Shown in pieces: positions 1 through 8,384 of a stretch of DNA of 27,238 nucleotides. The notes under the pieces are model-generated. The model saw only the letters and a list, made by a program, of their open reading frames with translations. It was not told where the DNA came from and did no database searches. Position 1 is the stretch's first letter. Each line of letters starts with the position of its first letter. The position numbers and the translations under genes were made by a program. The stretch comes from Chitinophagaceae bacterium (lineage in GTDB: Bacteria; Bacteroidota; Bacteroidia; Chitinophagales; Chitinophagaceae), in contig CANIMM010000008.1 of NCBI GenBank assembly GCA_947468255.1, forward strand, positions 1 to 27,238, read 5' to 3'.

Positions 1-2
1 AC

Positions 3-410
3 CCCCTTGGTCTTAAAAGTTTAAGCCAGTTGGATTTGGTGGTAACTGGAATCGTTTCAGATAAATTCAATGTTGGTTTCAATGCAACTGTTCAAAGTCG
101 CAACCAGGTCGATAATGCTGTATTAGTAGATGGAAGTTGGAAAGCTGCTGCATTATACTTAAATATTGATCCTTCTTCAACAGTTGGACTTACCCTTAGG
201 AGTGAGTATGTAAGCGATAACAAAATGATTTATTTTGGCACCAAGAATATTTTCGCCAATACTTTATCTCTCAATATTAAAGCTGGTACTTTTACTTTAA
301 TTCCTGAGTTGAGATTTGAATCTGCCCAAAGTGGTTTCTACACCAAAAATGATGGCAGTACTTCCAAATCAACTGCTACAGCTTTATTAGCTGCAGTGTA
401 TAAATTTTAA
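3..410 (+). CDS. Outer-membrane beta-barrel (porin-like) protein, C-terminal part
   Basis: The reading frame is open from the left edge, so this is the 3' end of a longer gene; a TTG at position 30 is probably an internal Leu codon and not a start. The 135 visible residues alternate polar and hydrophobic positions in short strands (for example LVVTGIVSDKFNVGFNATVQ and LTLRSEYVSD) and end in the aromatic-terminal strand AAVYKF, as expected for the last strands of an outer-membrane barrel. The style resembles the BBP2/OmpL-like beta-barrel porins of Bacteroidota. The substrate cannot be told from this fragment. The gene ends at a strong hairpin terminator. Confidence is good for beta-barrel and lower for the exact family. 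Confidence 0.7.
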   Translation, partial: PLGLKSLSQLDLVVTGIVSDKFNVGFNATVQSRNQVDNAVLVDGSWKAAALYLNIDPSSTVGLTLRSEYVSDNKMIYFGTKNIFANTLSLNIKAGTFTLIPELRFESAQSGFYTKNDGSTSKSTATALLAAVYKF

Positions 411-462
411 TTAAGTACTATCGGTAGATAGTTACCTTTTTTCATATGGCAAGCAATCGTTA

Positions 463-488
463 AGCCCCCCCGTTTCCACGGGGGGGCT
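463..488 (+). terminator. Strong G/C hairpin terminator between convergent genes
   Basis: A perfect 10-bp stem, AGCCCCCCCG pairing with CGGGGGGGCT, closes a 6-base loop (TTTCCA) and is followed by CTATTTT. It lies 52 bases after the porin-like gene and 19 bases before the end of ppc on the other strand, so it can insulate both. The T-rich tail is better on the plus strand, so its main role is probably to end the porin transcript. Confidence 0.85.
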
Positions 489-507
489 CTATTTTAAACA
501 ATCTTTA

Positions 508-3087
508 TTAAGCTGAATTTCTTCCGGCATTGATAATGCCAAATGAGGAACGCATTACTAGTTTTTCGTAAGTTGCTTTTAGTGGAGTATTGATAAGGCT
601 GTCTTCTATCTCTCTAATGTTCATGATAGCAAATTGCTGAATGGTGAGTAGCGGCAAAACCATTTTTTCGCGCATTAGAATGGATAGCTGGTCAACTGGG
701 TAGTCGCTCATCAATTCTGTTTTGTCAGAAAGTTTGAGTATGTATTGTTGAGTTAAATTGTATTCATCAAAGATCATGTTCCAAATTTCCCCATACTTTT
801 CGTCCTTGGCAAGAAAAGCGGTCAGCGGAAAAAAGCATTTTCTCATCGCCATTTCACTGTTGTCGAGGAGTGTTTTAAAGAACAATGAATTTTGATATAG
901 CTTTTTGAGTTGCGAAAATTTTCCTTGTTGGTCGAGCTCTCTCAAAGCGGTGCCTACACCAAAATACCCGGTTACATTTTGCTTCAATTGCGCCCATGCT
1001 CCTACGTAGGGGATTGCACGCAAATCCTTGAAGGATATTTTATTGCCCCCGCCACGCTTGGCGGGCCTGCTACCAATATTGGTTTCGCTGTAAAATTTCA
1101 AAGGACTTACCTGAGATAAATAGTCTGCGAAATAGGGATGATCTTTCAGTGCACTGTATTTTGTGAAACTTTGATTGGCTAGTTCCTGCAACAGGGATTC
1201 TTCGTCTTTTTCAAGAGTGATATGCCGGTTGTTAAACAAGTCGTTGGAAATACCTGCATGTAGTAATTGCTCAATATTAAATTGCGCCGCATCAATGGTT
1301 CCAAAGTTGGAGCTCACCGTTTGACCCTGAACAGTTAGTTGAATTTCCTTATTTGAAATATTTTGTCCCATGGAAGCATAGAACTTATGTGTTTTTCCTC
1401 CCCCTCTGGATGGAGGACCACCACGTCCATCAAAGAAAATCACTTCAATGCCATATTCTTTGGAGATAGCCGTTAATTCCTCCTTTGCCTTATAGATACC
1501 CCAATTGGCCATTAAATACCCACCGTCTTTCGTACCATCACTAAATCCAAGCATAATGGTTTGTCGCTTTTTTCTTCTTAAAAGATGGGTATTGTAGTTT
1601 TTATTGGCATACAGTGTCTTCATAATACCTGCTGCATTTTGCAGGTCATCCACTGTTTCAAATAATGGAATGATATCTACGTTGATTTCGTTTTGTTTCC
1701 AACCACTTAAAACAAATAAGCCAAATACTTCCAATACATTGAGCGCACTATTGCATTGGCTAATAATATAGCGGTTACAACCTGCCTCCCCATTAAAATC
1801 CTGTATGGTTTGAATGGCTTTGATGGTAGCAATCGTATCGGTGGTTAAGTCTTGCTCAAAAACCTCCTCTTTTAGTGGGGTAGCAATTTGCGTAAGTAAT
1901 TTTATTTTTTCTTCTGTTGATATCGTAGGATAATTCGAAGGCAAGCAGGTATTTTTTTCAGCAATTGCTGCCAGTACATTGCTGTGAATGGTGCTTTCCT
2001 GCCTTACATCGAGCGAAGCGAAATGTAGTCCAAAAACATTTACCTTATTGATTAGATTATTTATTAAATGCAGGAACAGACTATTGTGTTTGTAAATCAA
2101 AATCTCTTTTATCTGATTGAGGGATTTTAATATTTCTTGTTTGTTTAAATGAGTTCTTTGACCAGGTATGAATATGTTATTGTACATATCATTTTCTAGT
2201 TCAATCAAAATAGTGTCTACTCCCTCAAAAGTTAGTCTGCGCCTTATTCTTCTAATTTCCAGGTAATACGATTTAATGATTCCGCCTCTCAGTGCATCTG
2301 CTACTTTTAAAGTGGTAGCAGCCTTGACAAATGGATTGCCATCTCGGTCACCACCAGGCCAAAATCCCATGGTGATAATTGGATTCATTTCATTGAGTGC
2401 ATCGGGGAACTGGTTTTTTAAAAATGAAATGATTCTTCCTGCAGCGGGGTAGAAAATATTTTCAAGGTACCAAATCAGGTTCATTGCCTCGTCGTATGGA
2501 GAGGGTTTTTGCTTCTTAAAGAAAGGCGTCTTGCCTAGTTGTTGCAAATACATATTGATTTGAACAGCATTGTTTTCAGCCAGTGCATTGGAAAGGTCGT
2601 TAATGATACCCAAAACGGCTCCCGGATAAAACTGGGTAGGGTGTGCGGTTAGAACCAATCGAATGGCAAAATTGGCTAGCTTTTCTTTTAATTCATCTTG
2701 CTTTTTATGTTCTATTACTTCGCTTTCGAGGTGTTTCAAGGTCCCTACACCATTGGTATCGTGTACTTCTTTAAATGCCGCATCTTCCAACGCATCGAAT
2801 AAAACTACTTGTCGCTCTATATATTGAATGAATCGAAACAATAGGTCTAATCGCTCTTGGGGTAGCTTGTAAGTGGTATGTTTGGAAAAAAACTCCTCAA
2901 CGATTTCTTTGGGGCTCTGGTTTTTTTTATATCCTTCCTCACAATTGTTCTGTAGCAGGGATAATAAAATTCCCGTTTTTTCAATACGGTGAAAAGGGAG
3001 GGAGGTAAAAAGACTATTATACAGTTGAAATTTGATTCCTACCAAATTTTTAAAATGCCGCAAACCTCGGGTTGACTGGTGATCCAT
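508..3087 (-). CDS. ppc: Phosphoenolpyruvate carboxylase
   Basis: PEP carboxylase converts phosphoenolpyruvate and bicarbonate to oxaloacetate, refilling the TCA cycle and feeding aspartate-family synthesis. At 859 residues it is close to the usual ~880. Family motifs occur in order: LTAHPTQ with the catalytic His near residue 149, GGDRDGNPF near 245, FGLHFASLDVRQES near 352, MLGFSDGTKDGG near 512, the loop FDGRGGPPSRGGG near 552-564, and SNIGSRPAKR-like TNIGSRPAKR near 669. I chose the ATG at 3087; a TTG two codons upstream is also in frame. The C-terminus reads INAGRNSA, where many bacterial enzymes end in QNTG or RNTG, a segment near the active site. The gene is divergent from the threonine operon, which suits supply of aspartate carbon. 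Confidence 0.95.
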   Translation of the reverse strand: MDHQSTRGLRHFKNLVGIKFQLYNSLFTSLPFHRIEKTGILLSLLQNNCEEGYKKNQSPKEIVEEFFSKHTTYKLPQERLDLLFRFIQYIERQVVLFDALEDAAFKEVHDTNGVGTLKHLESEVIEHKKQDELKEKLANFAIRLVLTAHPTQFYPGAVLGIINDLSNALAENNAVQINMYLQQLGKTPFFKKQKPSPYDEAMNLIWYLENIFYPAAGRIISFLKNQFPDALNEMNPIITMGFWPGGDRDGNPFVKAATTLKVADALRGGIIKSYYLEIRRIRRRLTFEGVDTILIELENDMYNNIFIPGQRTHLNKQEILKSLNQIKEILIYKHNSLFLHLINNLINKVNVFGLHFASLDVRQESTIHSNVLAAIAEKNTCLPSNYPTISTEEKIKLLTQIATPLKEEVFEQDLTTDTIATIKAIQTIQDFNGEAGCNRYIISQCNSALNVLEVFGLFVLSGWKQNEINVDIIPLFETVDDLQNAAGIMKTLYANKNYNTHLLRRKKRQTIMLGFSDGTKDGGYLMANWGIYKAKEELTAISKEYGIEVIFFDGRGGPPSRGGGKTHKFYASMGQNISNKEIQLTVQGQTVSSNFGTIDAAQFNIEQLLHAGISNDLFNNRHITLEKDEESLLQELANQSFTKYSALKDHPYFADYLSQVSPLKFYSETNIGSRPAKRGGGNKISFKDLRAIPYVGAWAQLKQNVTGYFGVGTALRELDQQGKFSQLKKLYQNSLFFKTLLDNSEMAMRKCFFPLTAFLAKDEKYGEIWNMIFDEYNLTQQYILKLSDKTELMSDYPVDQLSILMREKMVLPLLTIQQFAIMNIREIEDSLINTPLKATYEKLVMRSSFGIINAGRNSA

Positions 3088-3167
3088 ATTCAAAATTATT
3101 TAATAAAATGTAACAATGCAGGCAGCAATGCAAGTAAAACATGAAAATACTTCAAAATTTTCAAATA

Positions 3168-3201
3168 CTTGTACTCAATAACATTTAATTCCCTAATTTA
3201 G
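3168..3201 (+). promoter_or_regulatory. Possible promoter for the thr leader and operon
   Basis: CTTG (3168-3171) lies 22 bases before TAATTTAG (3194-3201), which differs at one position from the Bacteroidota -7 consensus TAnnTTTG. Transcription from it would begin about 15-20 bases before the GTG of the leader peptide. The match is imperfect, so this is a weak prediction. Confidence 0.35.
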
Positions 3202-3222
3202 CAAAATATAAAAGTGGTACAA

Positions 3223-3312
3223 GTGAATTTACATATCATATCCCTCCATATTTCAGTAGCTGCAACAGCTATCGATACTGCTTTTACCAGCACTTCTACA
3301 ACGACCCGTTAA
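3223..3312 (+). CDS. thrL: Threonine-rich leader peptide of the thr operon
   Basis: A 29-codon frame starts at GTG 3223 and ends at TAA 3310-3312; a GTG at 3214 is a second in-frame start, and TAG at 3199-3201 closes the frame above it. The second half reads ATAIDTAFTSTSTTTR: seven Thr in the last 15 residues, ending in three consecutive Thr codons just before Arg and stop. It sits 96 bases before thrA on the same strand. Enrichment for the end product of the downstream operon, followed by hairpins and a T run, is the hallmark of ribosome-mediated attenuation as in enterobacterial thrL. When charged tRNA-Thr is scarce, ribosomes would stall on the Thr codons and change RNA folding. There is no clear Shine-Dalgarno sequence, which is usual in this phylum. 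The start codon is uncertain. Confidence 0.72.
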   Translation: MNLHIISLHISVAATAIDTAFTSTSTTTR

Positions 3313-3356
3313 GGGTTGTGCAACTTCATATCACCATTGGGCTATTTGCTTTTTTT
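3257..3356 (+). promoter_or_regulatory. Candidate threonine attenuator: hairpins and T run
   Basis: Three hand-folded structures lie in line. The first is a perfect TAGCTG-CAA-CAGCTA hairpin (3257-3271) inside the leader frame. The second pairs ACAAC..CCC (3298-3307, two-base bulge) with GGGTTGT (3313-3319), so its 5' arm is made of the last Thr codons and its loop holds the leader stop codon. The third is a weak imperfect hairpin pairing GCAA (3320-3323) and ATA (3328-3330) with TATTTGC (3343-3349), directly followed by seven T (3350-3356). The layout fits an attenuator controlled by translation through the Thr codons. The terminator stem is weak by eye, so the exact alternative folds are not resolved. 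Confidence 0.5.
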
Positions 3357-3408
3357 AAGAAAAATGATTTTTGATATCTACTATTTACATTTACACAAAT
3401 AAAAACTC

Positions 3409-5853
3409 ATGCAGGTTGTAAAATTTGGAGGAAGTTCGGTTAAGAACGCTGAAAATATTAACAAGGTAATTGCTATTGTAAACGAAAAAAAGCAGCAGGG
3501 TACAACCATTGTGGTAGTATCTGCACTTGGCGGTATAACCGATATTTTGTTGCAGTGCTGTAAATTGGCATCCGAAGGCAATGAAAGTTATAAGGACAAA
3601 TTGTTGGAGTCCGAGCAGCGGCATTTGCAAACAGTAAAGGAGCTACTTCCAATTACACAGCAAAGCAGGGTATTAAGTTTGGTGAAAACTTTGTGCAATG
3701 AAATTGAAGATATCTGCACGGGTATTTTTTTATTGGGTGAGTTGTCGGATCGTACGAAGGATCGAATGGTGAGTTATGGAGAGATTTTATCATCGCATAT
3801 TATTGCAGCTAAATTCAAATCTGAAGGGGAGGGAACGGAGTGGAAAGATGCAAGAGAGTTGATTATTACCGATTCAAATTTTGGCGCCGCCGCAGTAGAT
3901 TTTTCGGCTACCAATAAAAAACTGCTTGACTATTTTAAAGGATCTGACGCGTCTTTATTTATTTTACCTGGTTTTATTTCATCGGATCAAAATGGCACCA
4001 CCACTACCTTGGGTAGAGGTGGGTCTGATTATACAGCCGCCATTATAGCCGCTGCTCTTGATGCTGCGGTATTGGAAATATGGACCGACGTATCCGGTAT
4101 GATGACTGCCGACCCAAGGCTAGTAAATAACGTGAAAATAATTCCTCAGATTTCATATCAAGAGGCAATGGAATTGTCGCATTTTGGGGCCAAAGTTATT
4201 TATCCACCTACCATCCAGCCGGTGAGTAGTAAAGGGATTCCAACTTGGATAAAAAACACTTTTGCTCCGCAGGATATTGGCACGGTGATTCAAAAAGAAT
4301 CGACTGTTAGCGGAAGTAGTATTAGGGGCATATCCAGTATCAATAGCATATCGCTGCTGAGTCTGGAGGGAAGTGGGATGGTAGGGATACCTGGGTTTTC
4401 AAAAAAATTATTTGAAGCCTTGGCCATTAAAAAAATCAATGTAATTCTTATTACTCAAAGCTCTTCTGAACATTCCATCAGTGTGGGGATGGATTCGGCC
4501 AGCGCAGATGAGGCAAAAAGCGCTATCGATGCCGCCTTTGCATATGAGATAGCTACTAAAAAGGTAGATCCCATTATAGTGGAAAGAGAATTGGCAATCA
4601 TTGCTTTGGTGGGTGACAATATGAAAAGTCATCCAGGAATTAGTGGGAAGATGTTTGGAAATTTAGGCCGTAATGGTGTAAATGTAAGAGCCATTGCGCA
4701 GGGGTCATCCGAGCGAAATATTTCTGCAGTAATTTCTACGCATGATGTAAAAAAAGCCATCAATGTATTGCATGAAGAATTTTTTGAAACTGTTTATAAA
4801 GAGGTGAATTTATTTATTACCGGCGTAGGAAATGTTGGAGGAAAATTGGTAGCACAAATTCTGAAACAACAAAAATATCTACTCGAAAAACTACACTTGA
4901 AAATCAATGTGGTGGGGCTGGCCAATAGCAAAAAAATGCTTTTCAATGATGAAGGAATCAATCTCAACAATTGGAAAGAATTATTAAATAATGGCGTTGA
5001 AATGAATATCCAGGGATTTATAGATACCATTCAAGAGAAGAATTTGCGCAATGCGGTTTTTGCAGATGTTACGGCTAATGAAAAGGTAGCAGCCTGCTAT
5101 GATCAGTTATTGAAAAAAAGCATTTCGGTGGTAGCCTGTAATAAAATCGCCTGTTCTTCTAGTTTTGAGTATTATACTGAACTGAAAAAATTAGCAAGGG
5201 AATTCAATGCGCAGTTCTTCTTTGAAACCAATGTTGGCGCTAGTTTGCCGATTATTGGCTCATTGAATGACCTTTTGCGCAGCGGTGATAAAATTCATAC
5301 CATGGAAGCTGTGTTGAGTGGAACACTCAATTTTGTATTCAATCATTACGACGGTAAAAAAAGTTTTGCTTCTGTTGTAAAGCAAGCACAAGATGAGGGG
5401 TATACGGAGCCTGATCCACGACTTGATTTGAGTGGTAAGGATGTAATGAGAAAGATCATGATTCTTTCTCGTGAAGCAGGAGAAAAAATGGAGATGGAGG
5501 ATATCGTGAATCAATCTTTTATGCCGGCGGCCTGTATGGAAGGCTCGGTGGCTGATTTTTACCAGTCAATGGAAGCCCATGAAGATCATTTTAAACAATT
5601 GTATTCAGCAGCAGCAGCTGCTGGAAAAAAATTAAAATTTGTTGCAAAATTTGACCAGGGAAAAGCTACGGTTGGGTTGCAGCATATTGATCCACAGCAT
5701 GATTTTTTCCATTTGTATGGAAAGGATAATATTGTACTTTTTTATACCGATCGCTATGTTGATCAACCATTGGTAATAAAGGGTGCCGGTGCCGGAGCGG
5801 ATATTACCGCATCAGGTGTTTTTGCAGATATTATCAGGGCGGGTAGAATTTAA
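3409..5853 (+). CDS. thrA: Bifunctional aspartokinase / homoserine dehydrogenase
   Basis: This 814-residue fusion catalyses the first step (aspartate to aspartyl phosphate) and the third step (aspartate semialdehyde to homoserine) of threonine synthesis. The N-terminal kinase has VKFGGSS at 4-10, LGRGGSDYTA at 201-210 and WTDVSGMMTADPR at 225-237. Two ACT-type regulatory stretches follow at about 315-460, including SGMVGIPGFSKKLF and HPGISGKMFGNLG, consistent with threonine feedback. The dehydrogenase begins near 465 with the NAD(P)-binding GVGNVGG (472-478), then CNKIACSS (577-584), FETNVGASLPII (605-616) and the substrate site GYTEPDPRLDLSGKDVMRK (664-682) with its conserved Lys. Length matches the E. 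coli ThrA/MetL type (about 810-820). It follows the leader peptide and heads the operon. Confidence 0.96.
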   Translation: MQVVKFGGSSVKNAENINKVIAIVNEKKQQGTTIVVVSALGGITDILLQCCKLASEGNESYKDKLLESEQRHLQTVKELLPITQQSRVLSLVKTLCNEIEDICTGIFLLGELSDRTKDRMVSYGEILSSHIIAAKFKSEGEGTEWKDARELIITDSNFGAAAVDFSATNKKLLDYFKGSDASLFILPGFISSDQNGTTTTLGRGGSDYTAAIIAAALDAAVLEIWTDVSGMMTADPRLVNNVKIIPQISYQEAMELSHFGAKVIYPPTIQPVSSKGIPTWIKNTFAPQDIGTVIQKESTVSGSSIRGISSINSISLLSLEGSGMVGIPGFSKKLFEALAIKKINVILITQSSSEHSISVGMDSASADEAKSAIDAAFAYEIATKKVDPIIVERELAIIALVGDNMKSHPGISGKMFGNLGRNGVNVRAIAQGSSERNISAVISTHDVKKAINVLHEEFFETVYKEVNLFITGVGNVGGKLVAQILKQQKYLLEKLHLKINVVGLANSKKMLFNDEGINLNNWKELLNNGVEMNIQGFIDTIQEKNLRNAVFADVTANEKVAACYDQLLKKSISVVACNKIACSSSFEYYTELKKLAREFNAQFFFETNVGASLPIIGSLNDLLRSGDKIHTMEAVLSGTLNFVFNHYDGKKSFASVVKQAQDEGYTEPDPRLDLSGKDVMRKIMILSREAGEKMEMEDIVNQSFMPAACMEGSVADFYQSMEAHEDHFKQLYSAAAAAGKKLKFVAKFDQGKATVGLQHIDPQHDFFHLYGKDNIVLFYTDRYVDQPLVIKGAGAGADITASGVFADIIRAGRI

Positions 5854-5912
5854 AATAGCGCTAACTTCCCCCAGGGGATTAAAACAAATCGTTAATACAC
5901 ACAATTAAGCTT

Positions 5913-6893
5913 ATGAATGCAGCTGATCGACAACCAGAACAAAGAATTAACACACCCAATTATTCGGCATCGGGATTTGTAAAGGTATTGGCGCCTGGTA
6001 CTGTGGCCAACCTTGTTTGTGGTTTTGATGTTTTGGGAATGTGTTTGAATGAACCCAATGACTTGATGGAAGTGAAGTTACTGCAAGAAAAAAAAATCAT
6101 CATTCATAGTGCCGACGGATATCCGTTGCCATCAGATCCTGCACAAAATACGGCCGGTGCTCCCTTGATTGAAATGATCAATGAGCTAGATACACCCACT
6201 GGATTTGAAGTAACCATTCATAAACGAATTAAACCTGGCAGTGGCATTGGTTCAAGTGCTGCAAGTGCGGCGGGAGCTGTGGTGGCTGCCAATCATTTAT
6301 TGGGTAATATTTTTCCAAATAAAGACCTGGTTCGCTTTGCCATGTTTGGAGAAAAAGTAGCATCCGGCGTTAAGCATGCTGATAATGTGGCACCTTGTAT
6401 TTATGGGGGTATTACTTTAATCCGCAGTATTCATCCCCTAGATATCATTTCTATTCCTTCACCCGATCTTTTTGTTACCATTGTTCATCCGCAAATTGAA
6501 GTGCGCACCAAAGATGCCAGGCAGATATTGAGAAAAGAAGTATTATTAAAGGATGCAATTCGGCAGTGGGGCAATATCGCCGGTTTGGTTGCTGGATTTA
6601 TGCAGGCAGATCTAGATCTGATTGGTCGATCATTGGAGGATGTGATCATTGAACCGGTACGAAGTATTTTGATACCTGGCTTTGATGAAGTGAAAACCAA
6701 ATGTAAAGAAACTGGCGCATTGGGTGGTGGCATTTCAGGTTCGGGGCCATCCATTTTTATGCTGAGTAGGGAGGAGGCCACTGCAATAAAAGTCCAAACC
6801 GTTATGCAAGATATTTACAACCGCATTGGTATAGACTATCATACTTATGTAACCACCATCAACAAAACCGGCGTTAAAATTTTACAAGCATAA
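5913..6893 (+). CDS. thrB: Homoserine kinase (GHMP kinase family)
   Basis: Homoserine kinase phosphorylates homoserine with ATP to O-phosphohomoserine. The 326-residue protein shows the three GHMP-kinase signatures: LAPGTVANLVCGFDVLG near 26-42, the ATP-binding loop PGSGIGSSAASAAGA at 108-122, and the C-terminal glycine loop GALGGGISGSGPSIF at 268-282. The first ~20 residues (polar, Gln- and Asn-containing) precede the usual start of the fold, so an internal start is conceivable, but ATG 5913 is the only good ATG here. It lies 59 bases after thrA and before thrC, as expected for a thrABC operon. Confidence 0.93.
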   Translation: MNAADRQPEQRINTPNYSASGFVKVLAPGTVANLVCGFDVLGMCLNEPNDLMEVKLLQEKKIIIHSADGYPLPSDPAQNTAGAPLIEMINELDTPTGFEVTIHKRIKPGSGIGSSAASAAGAVVAANHLLGNIFPNKDLVRFAMFGEKVASGVKHADNVAPCIYGGITLIRSIHPLDIISIPSPDLFVTIVHPQIEVRTKDARQILRKEVLLKDAIRQWGNIAGLVAGFMQADLDLIGRSLEDVIIEPVRSILIPGFDEVKTKCKETGALGGGISGSGPSIFMLSREEATAIKVQTVMQDIYNRIGIDYHTYVTTINKTGVKILQA

Positions 6894-6964
6894 GTATTAT
6901 GTTATAGTCTTTCTATTGTAGGTTGTAAGAGCTGGATAGTAAGCATACAATTTCAAGTTGAAAA

Positions 6965-6999
6965 ACTATCAGTTATCAACTATCAATTATCAATTATTT
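6965..6999. repeat. Tandem heptamer repeat (RYTATCA) before thrC
   Basis: Four contiguous heptamers ACTATCA, GTTATCA, ACTATCA, ATTATCA (6965-6992) and a degenerate fifth (ATTATTT) occupy the thrB-thrC spacer, ending 7 bases before the thrC start codon. Such short AT-rich tandem tracts can arise by slippage. They may affect translation initiation or simply be neutral; nothing here decides which. Confidence 0.7.
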
Positions 7000-7006
7000 A
7001 AGTCGC

Positions 7007-8335
7007 ATGCAATATTTCAGTACCAATCATCAATCGCCTGAGGTAGATTTCAAACAGGCTACCATCAATGGCCAGGCTCCAGATAAGGGCTTGTACTTTC
7101 CCGAACGGATACCTGCTATTTCTAAGGAACTAATTGAAAATATTACTCAGTATTCTAACGAAGAAATTGCTTACCAGGTGATGAAACCCTATGTGGGCGA
7201 TACTATCCCTGAGGCTGAGTTAAGGCGAATTGTTGGGGAGACCATCCATTTTGACATACCACTTGTAAAGGTAACAGATGCTATTTATGCTTTGGAATTG
7301 TATCATGGGCCTACGCTTGCATTTAAAGATGTAGGCGCTAGGTTTATGAGTCGATGTTTGGGCTATTTTGTAAATCAGTCTACCCCGGGGTTGGCTAAAA
7401 AAAAGAAAGTAACTGTATTGGTCGCAACTTCAGGGGATACTGGAGGTGCTGTTGCCAATGGTTTTTATGAGGTAGAAGGAATTGAAGTGGTGATATTGTA
7501 TCCATCCGGCAAGGTAAGTTCTGTGCAGGAAAAGCAGTTGACCACCTTGGGTAAAAATATTCATGCCTTGGAAATTGAAGGTAGTTTTGATGATTGTCAG
7601 CAAATGGTTAAGCAGGCTTTTACGGATGAAGTGCTAAGTCAACAATTATTTCTGACCTCTGCCAATTCGATCAATGTAGCACGTTGGTTACCGCAGCAAT
7701 TGTATTATTTCTTTGCCTACAAACAATGGGCAGATAAGCTACATCCTCCAGTGATATCGGTACCCAGCGGCAATTTTGGAAATATTTGTGCAGGTATTTT
7801 AGCGCTTCGCTCAGGGTTACCGGTGCAGCATTTTATTGCGGCTTGCAATGCCAATGACGTTGTGCCCCAATTTATGCAAACCCAGCAATATCTGCCTAAA
7901 GAGTCGGTTGCAACCATTTCCAATGCAATGGATGTGGGCAATCCCAGTAATTTTATTCGCATCCTTGAAATATTTCAGCACCAGTTTGCAGATCTGGAAA
8001 ATGTGTTGAGCAGTTGCAGTATTTCAGATGCTGCAACCAAAGCAACCTTGCAGTCCGTATATCAAAAAAACAACTATTTACTCGATCCCCATGGAGCTGT
8101 AGGCTTCCTTGGATTGGAACAGTATTTACAAAGTCATCCCGATCTAAAGGGAATCGTATTAGAAACGGCTCATCCAGTAAAGTTTTATGATGTGGTAGAA
8201 CCTGTAATCGGTGACTTGGTTCCTATTCCTGATTCAATTCAGCATCAATTGTCCTTGCAAAAGAAGAGTGTCAAAATGGAGGCTAAGGGAGAATTGTTGA
8301 AGCGTTTTTTATTGGAACTAAGTGGTAGTCAATAA
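7007..8335 (+). CDS. thrC: Threonine synthase (PLP-dependent)
   Basis: Threonine synthase converts O-phosphohomoserine to threonine and phosphate, the last step of the pathway. The 442-residue length fits the E. coli-like class of about 430. The PLP-binding lysine is K107 in ELYHGPTLAFKDVGARF; the phosphate-binding and catalytic loop ATSGDTGGAVANGF is at 140-153, followed by VPSGNFGNICAG and SNAMDVGNPSNF, both family-typical. The N-terminal MQYFSTNHQSP is also usual for this class, supporting ATG 7007. It ends the thrABC run. The 113-base spacer before it is longer than needed for an operon and holds a heptamer repeat, but there is no obvious terminator, so co-transcription is likely. Confidence 0.95.
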   Translation: MQYFSTNHQSPEVDFKQATINGQAPDKGLYFPERIPAISKELIENITQYSNEEIAYQVMKPYVGDTIPEAELRRIVGETIHFDIPLVKVTDAIYALELYHGPTLAFKDVGARFMSRCLGYFVNQSTPGLAKKKKVTVLVATSGDTGGAVANGFYEVEGIEVVILYPSGKVSSVQEKQLTTLGKNIHALEIEGSFDDCQQMVKQAFTDEVLSQQLFLTSANSINVARWLPQQLYYFFAYKQWADKLHPPVISVPSGNFGNICAGILALRSGLPVQHFIAACNANDVVPQFMQTQQYLPKESVATISNAMDVGNPSNFIRILEIFQHQFADLENVLSSCSISDAATKATLQSVYQKNNYLLDPHGAVGFLGLEQYLQSHPDLKGIVLETAHPVKFYDVVEPVIGDLVPIPDSIQHQLSLQKKSVKMEAKGELLKRFLLELSGSQ

Positions 8336-8384
8336 AATTCGGGTCAATTAATTGGGGGGCGATTTAATTTGGCAGATTGGCCGG

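Noticed and set aside
910..1119. 69-residue plus-strand frame inside ppc
   Set aside because: It is antisense to a conserved part of PEP carboxylase and has no features of its own.
3091..3098. Minus-strand TAATTTTG matching the -7 consensus just above ppc
   Set aside because: It lies four bases from the ATG, has no well-placed -33 element, and such AT-rich matches are frequent by chance.
8345..8354. CAATTAATTG palindrome between thrC and ytxJ
   Set aside because: Too short and AT-rich to support a terminator or operator call.
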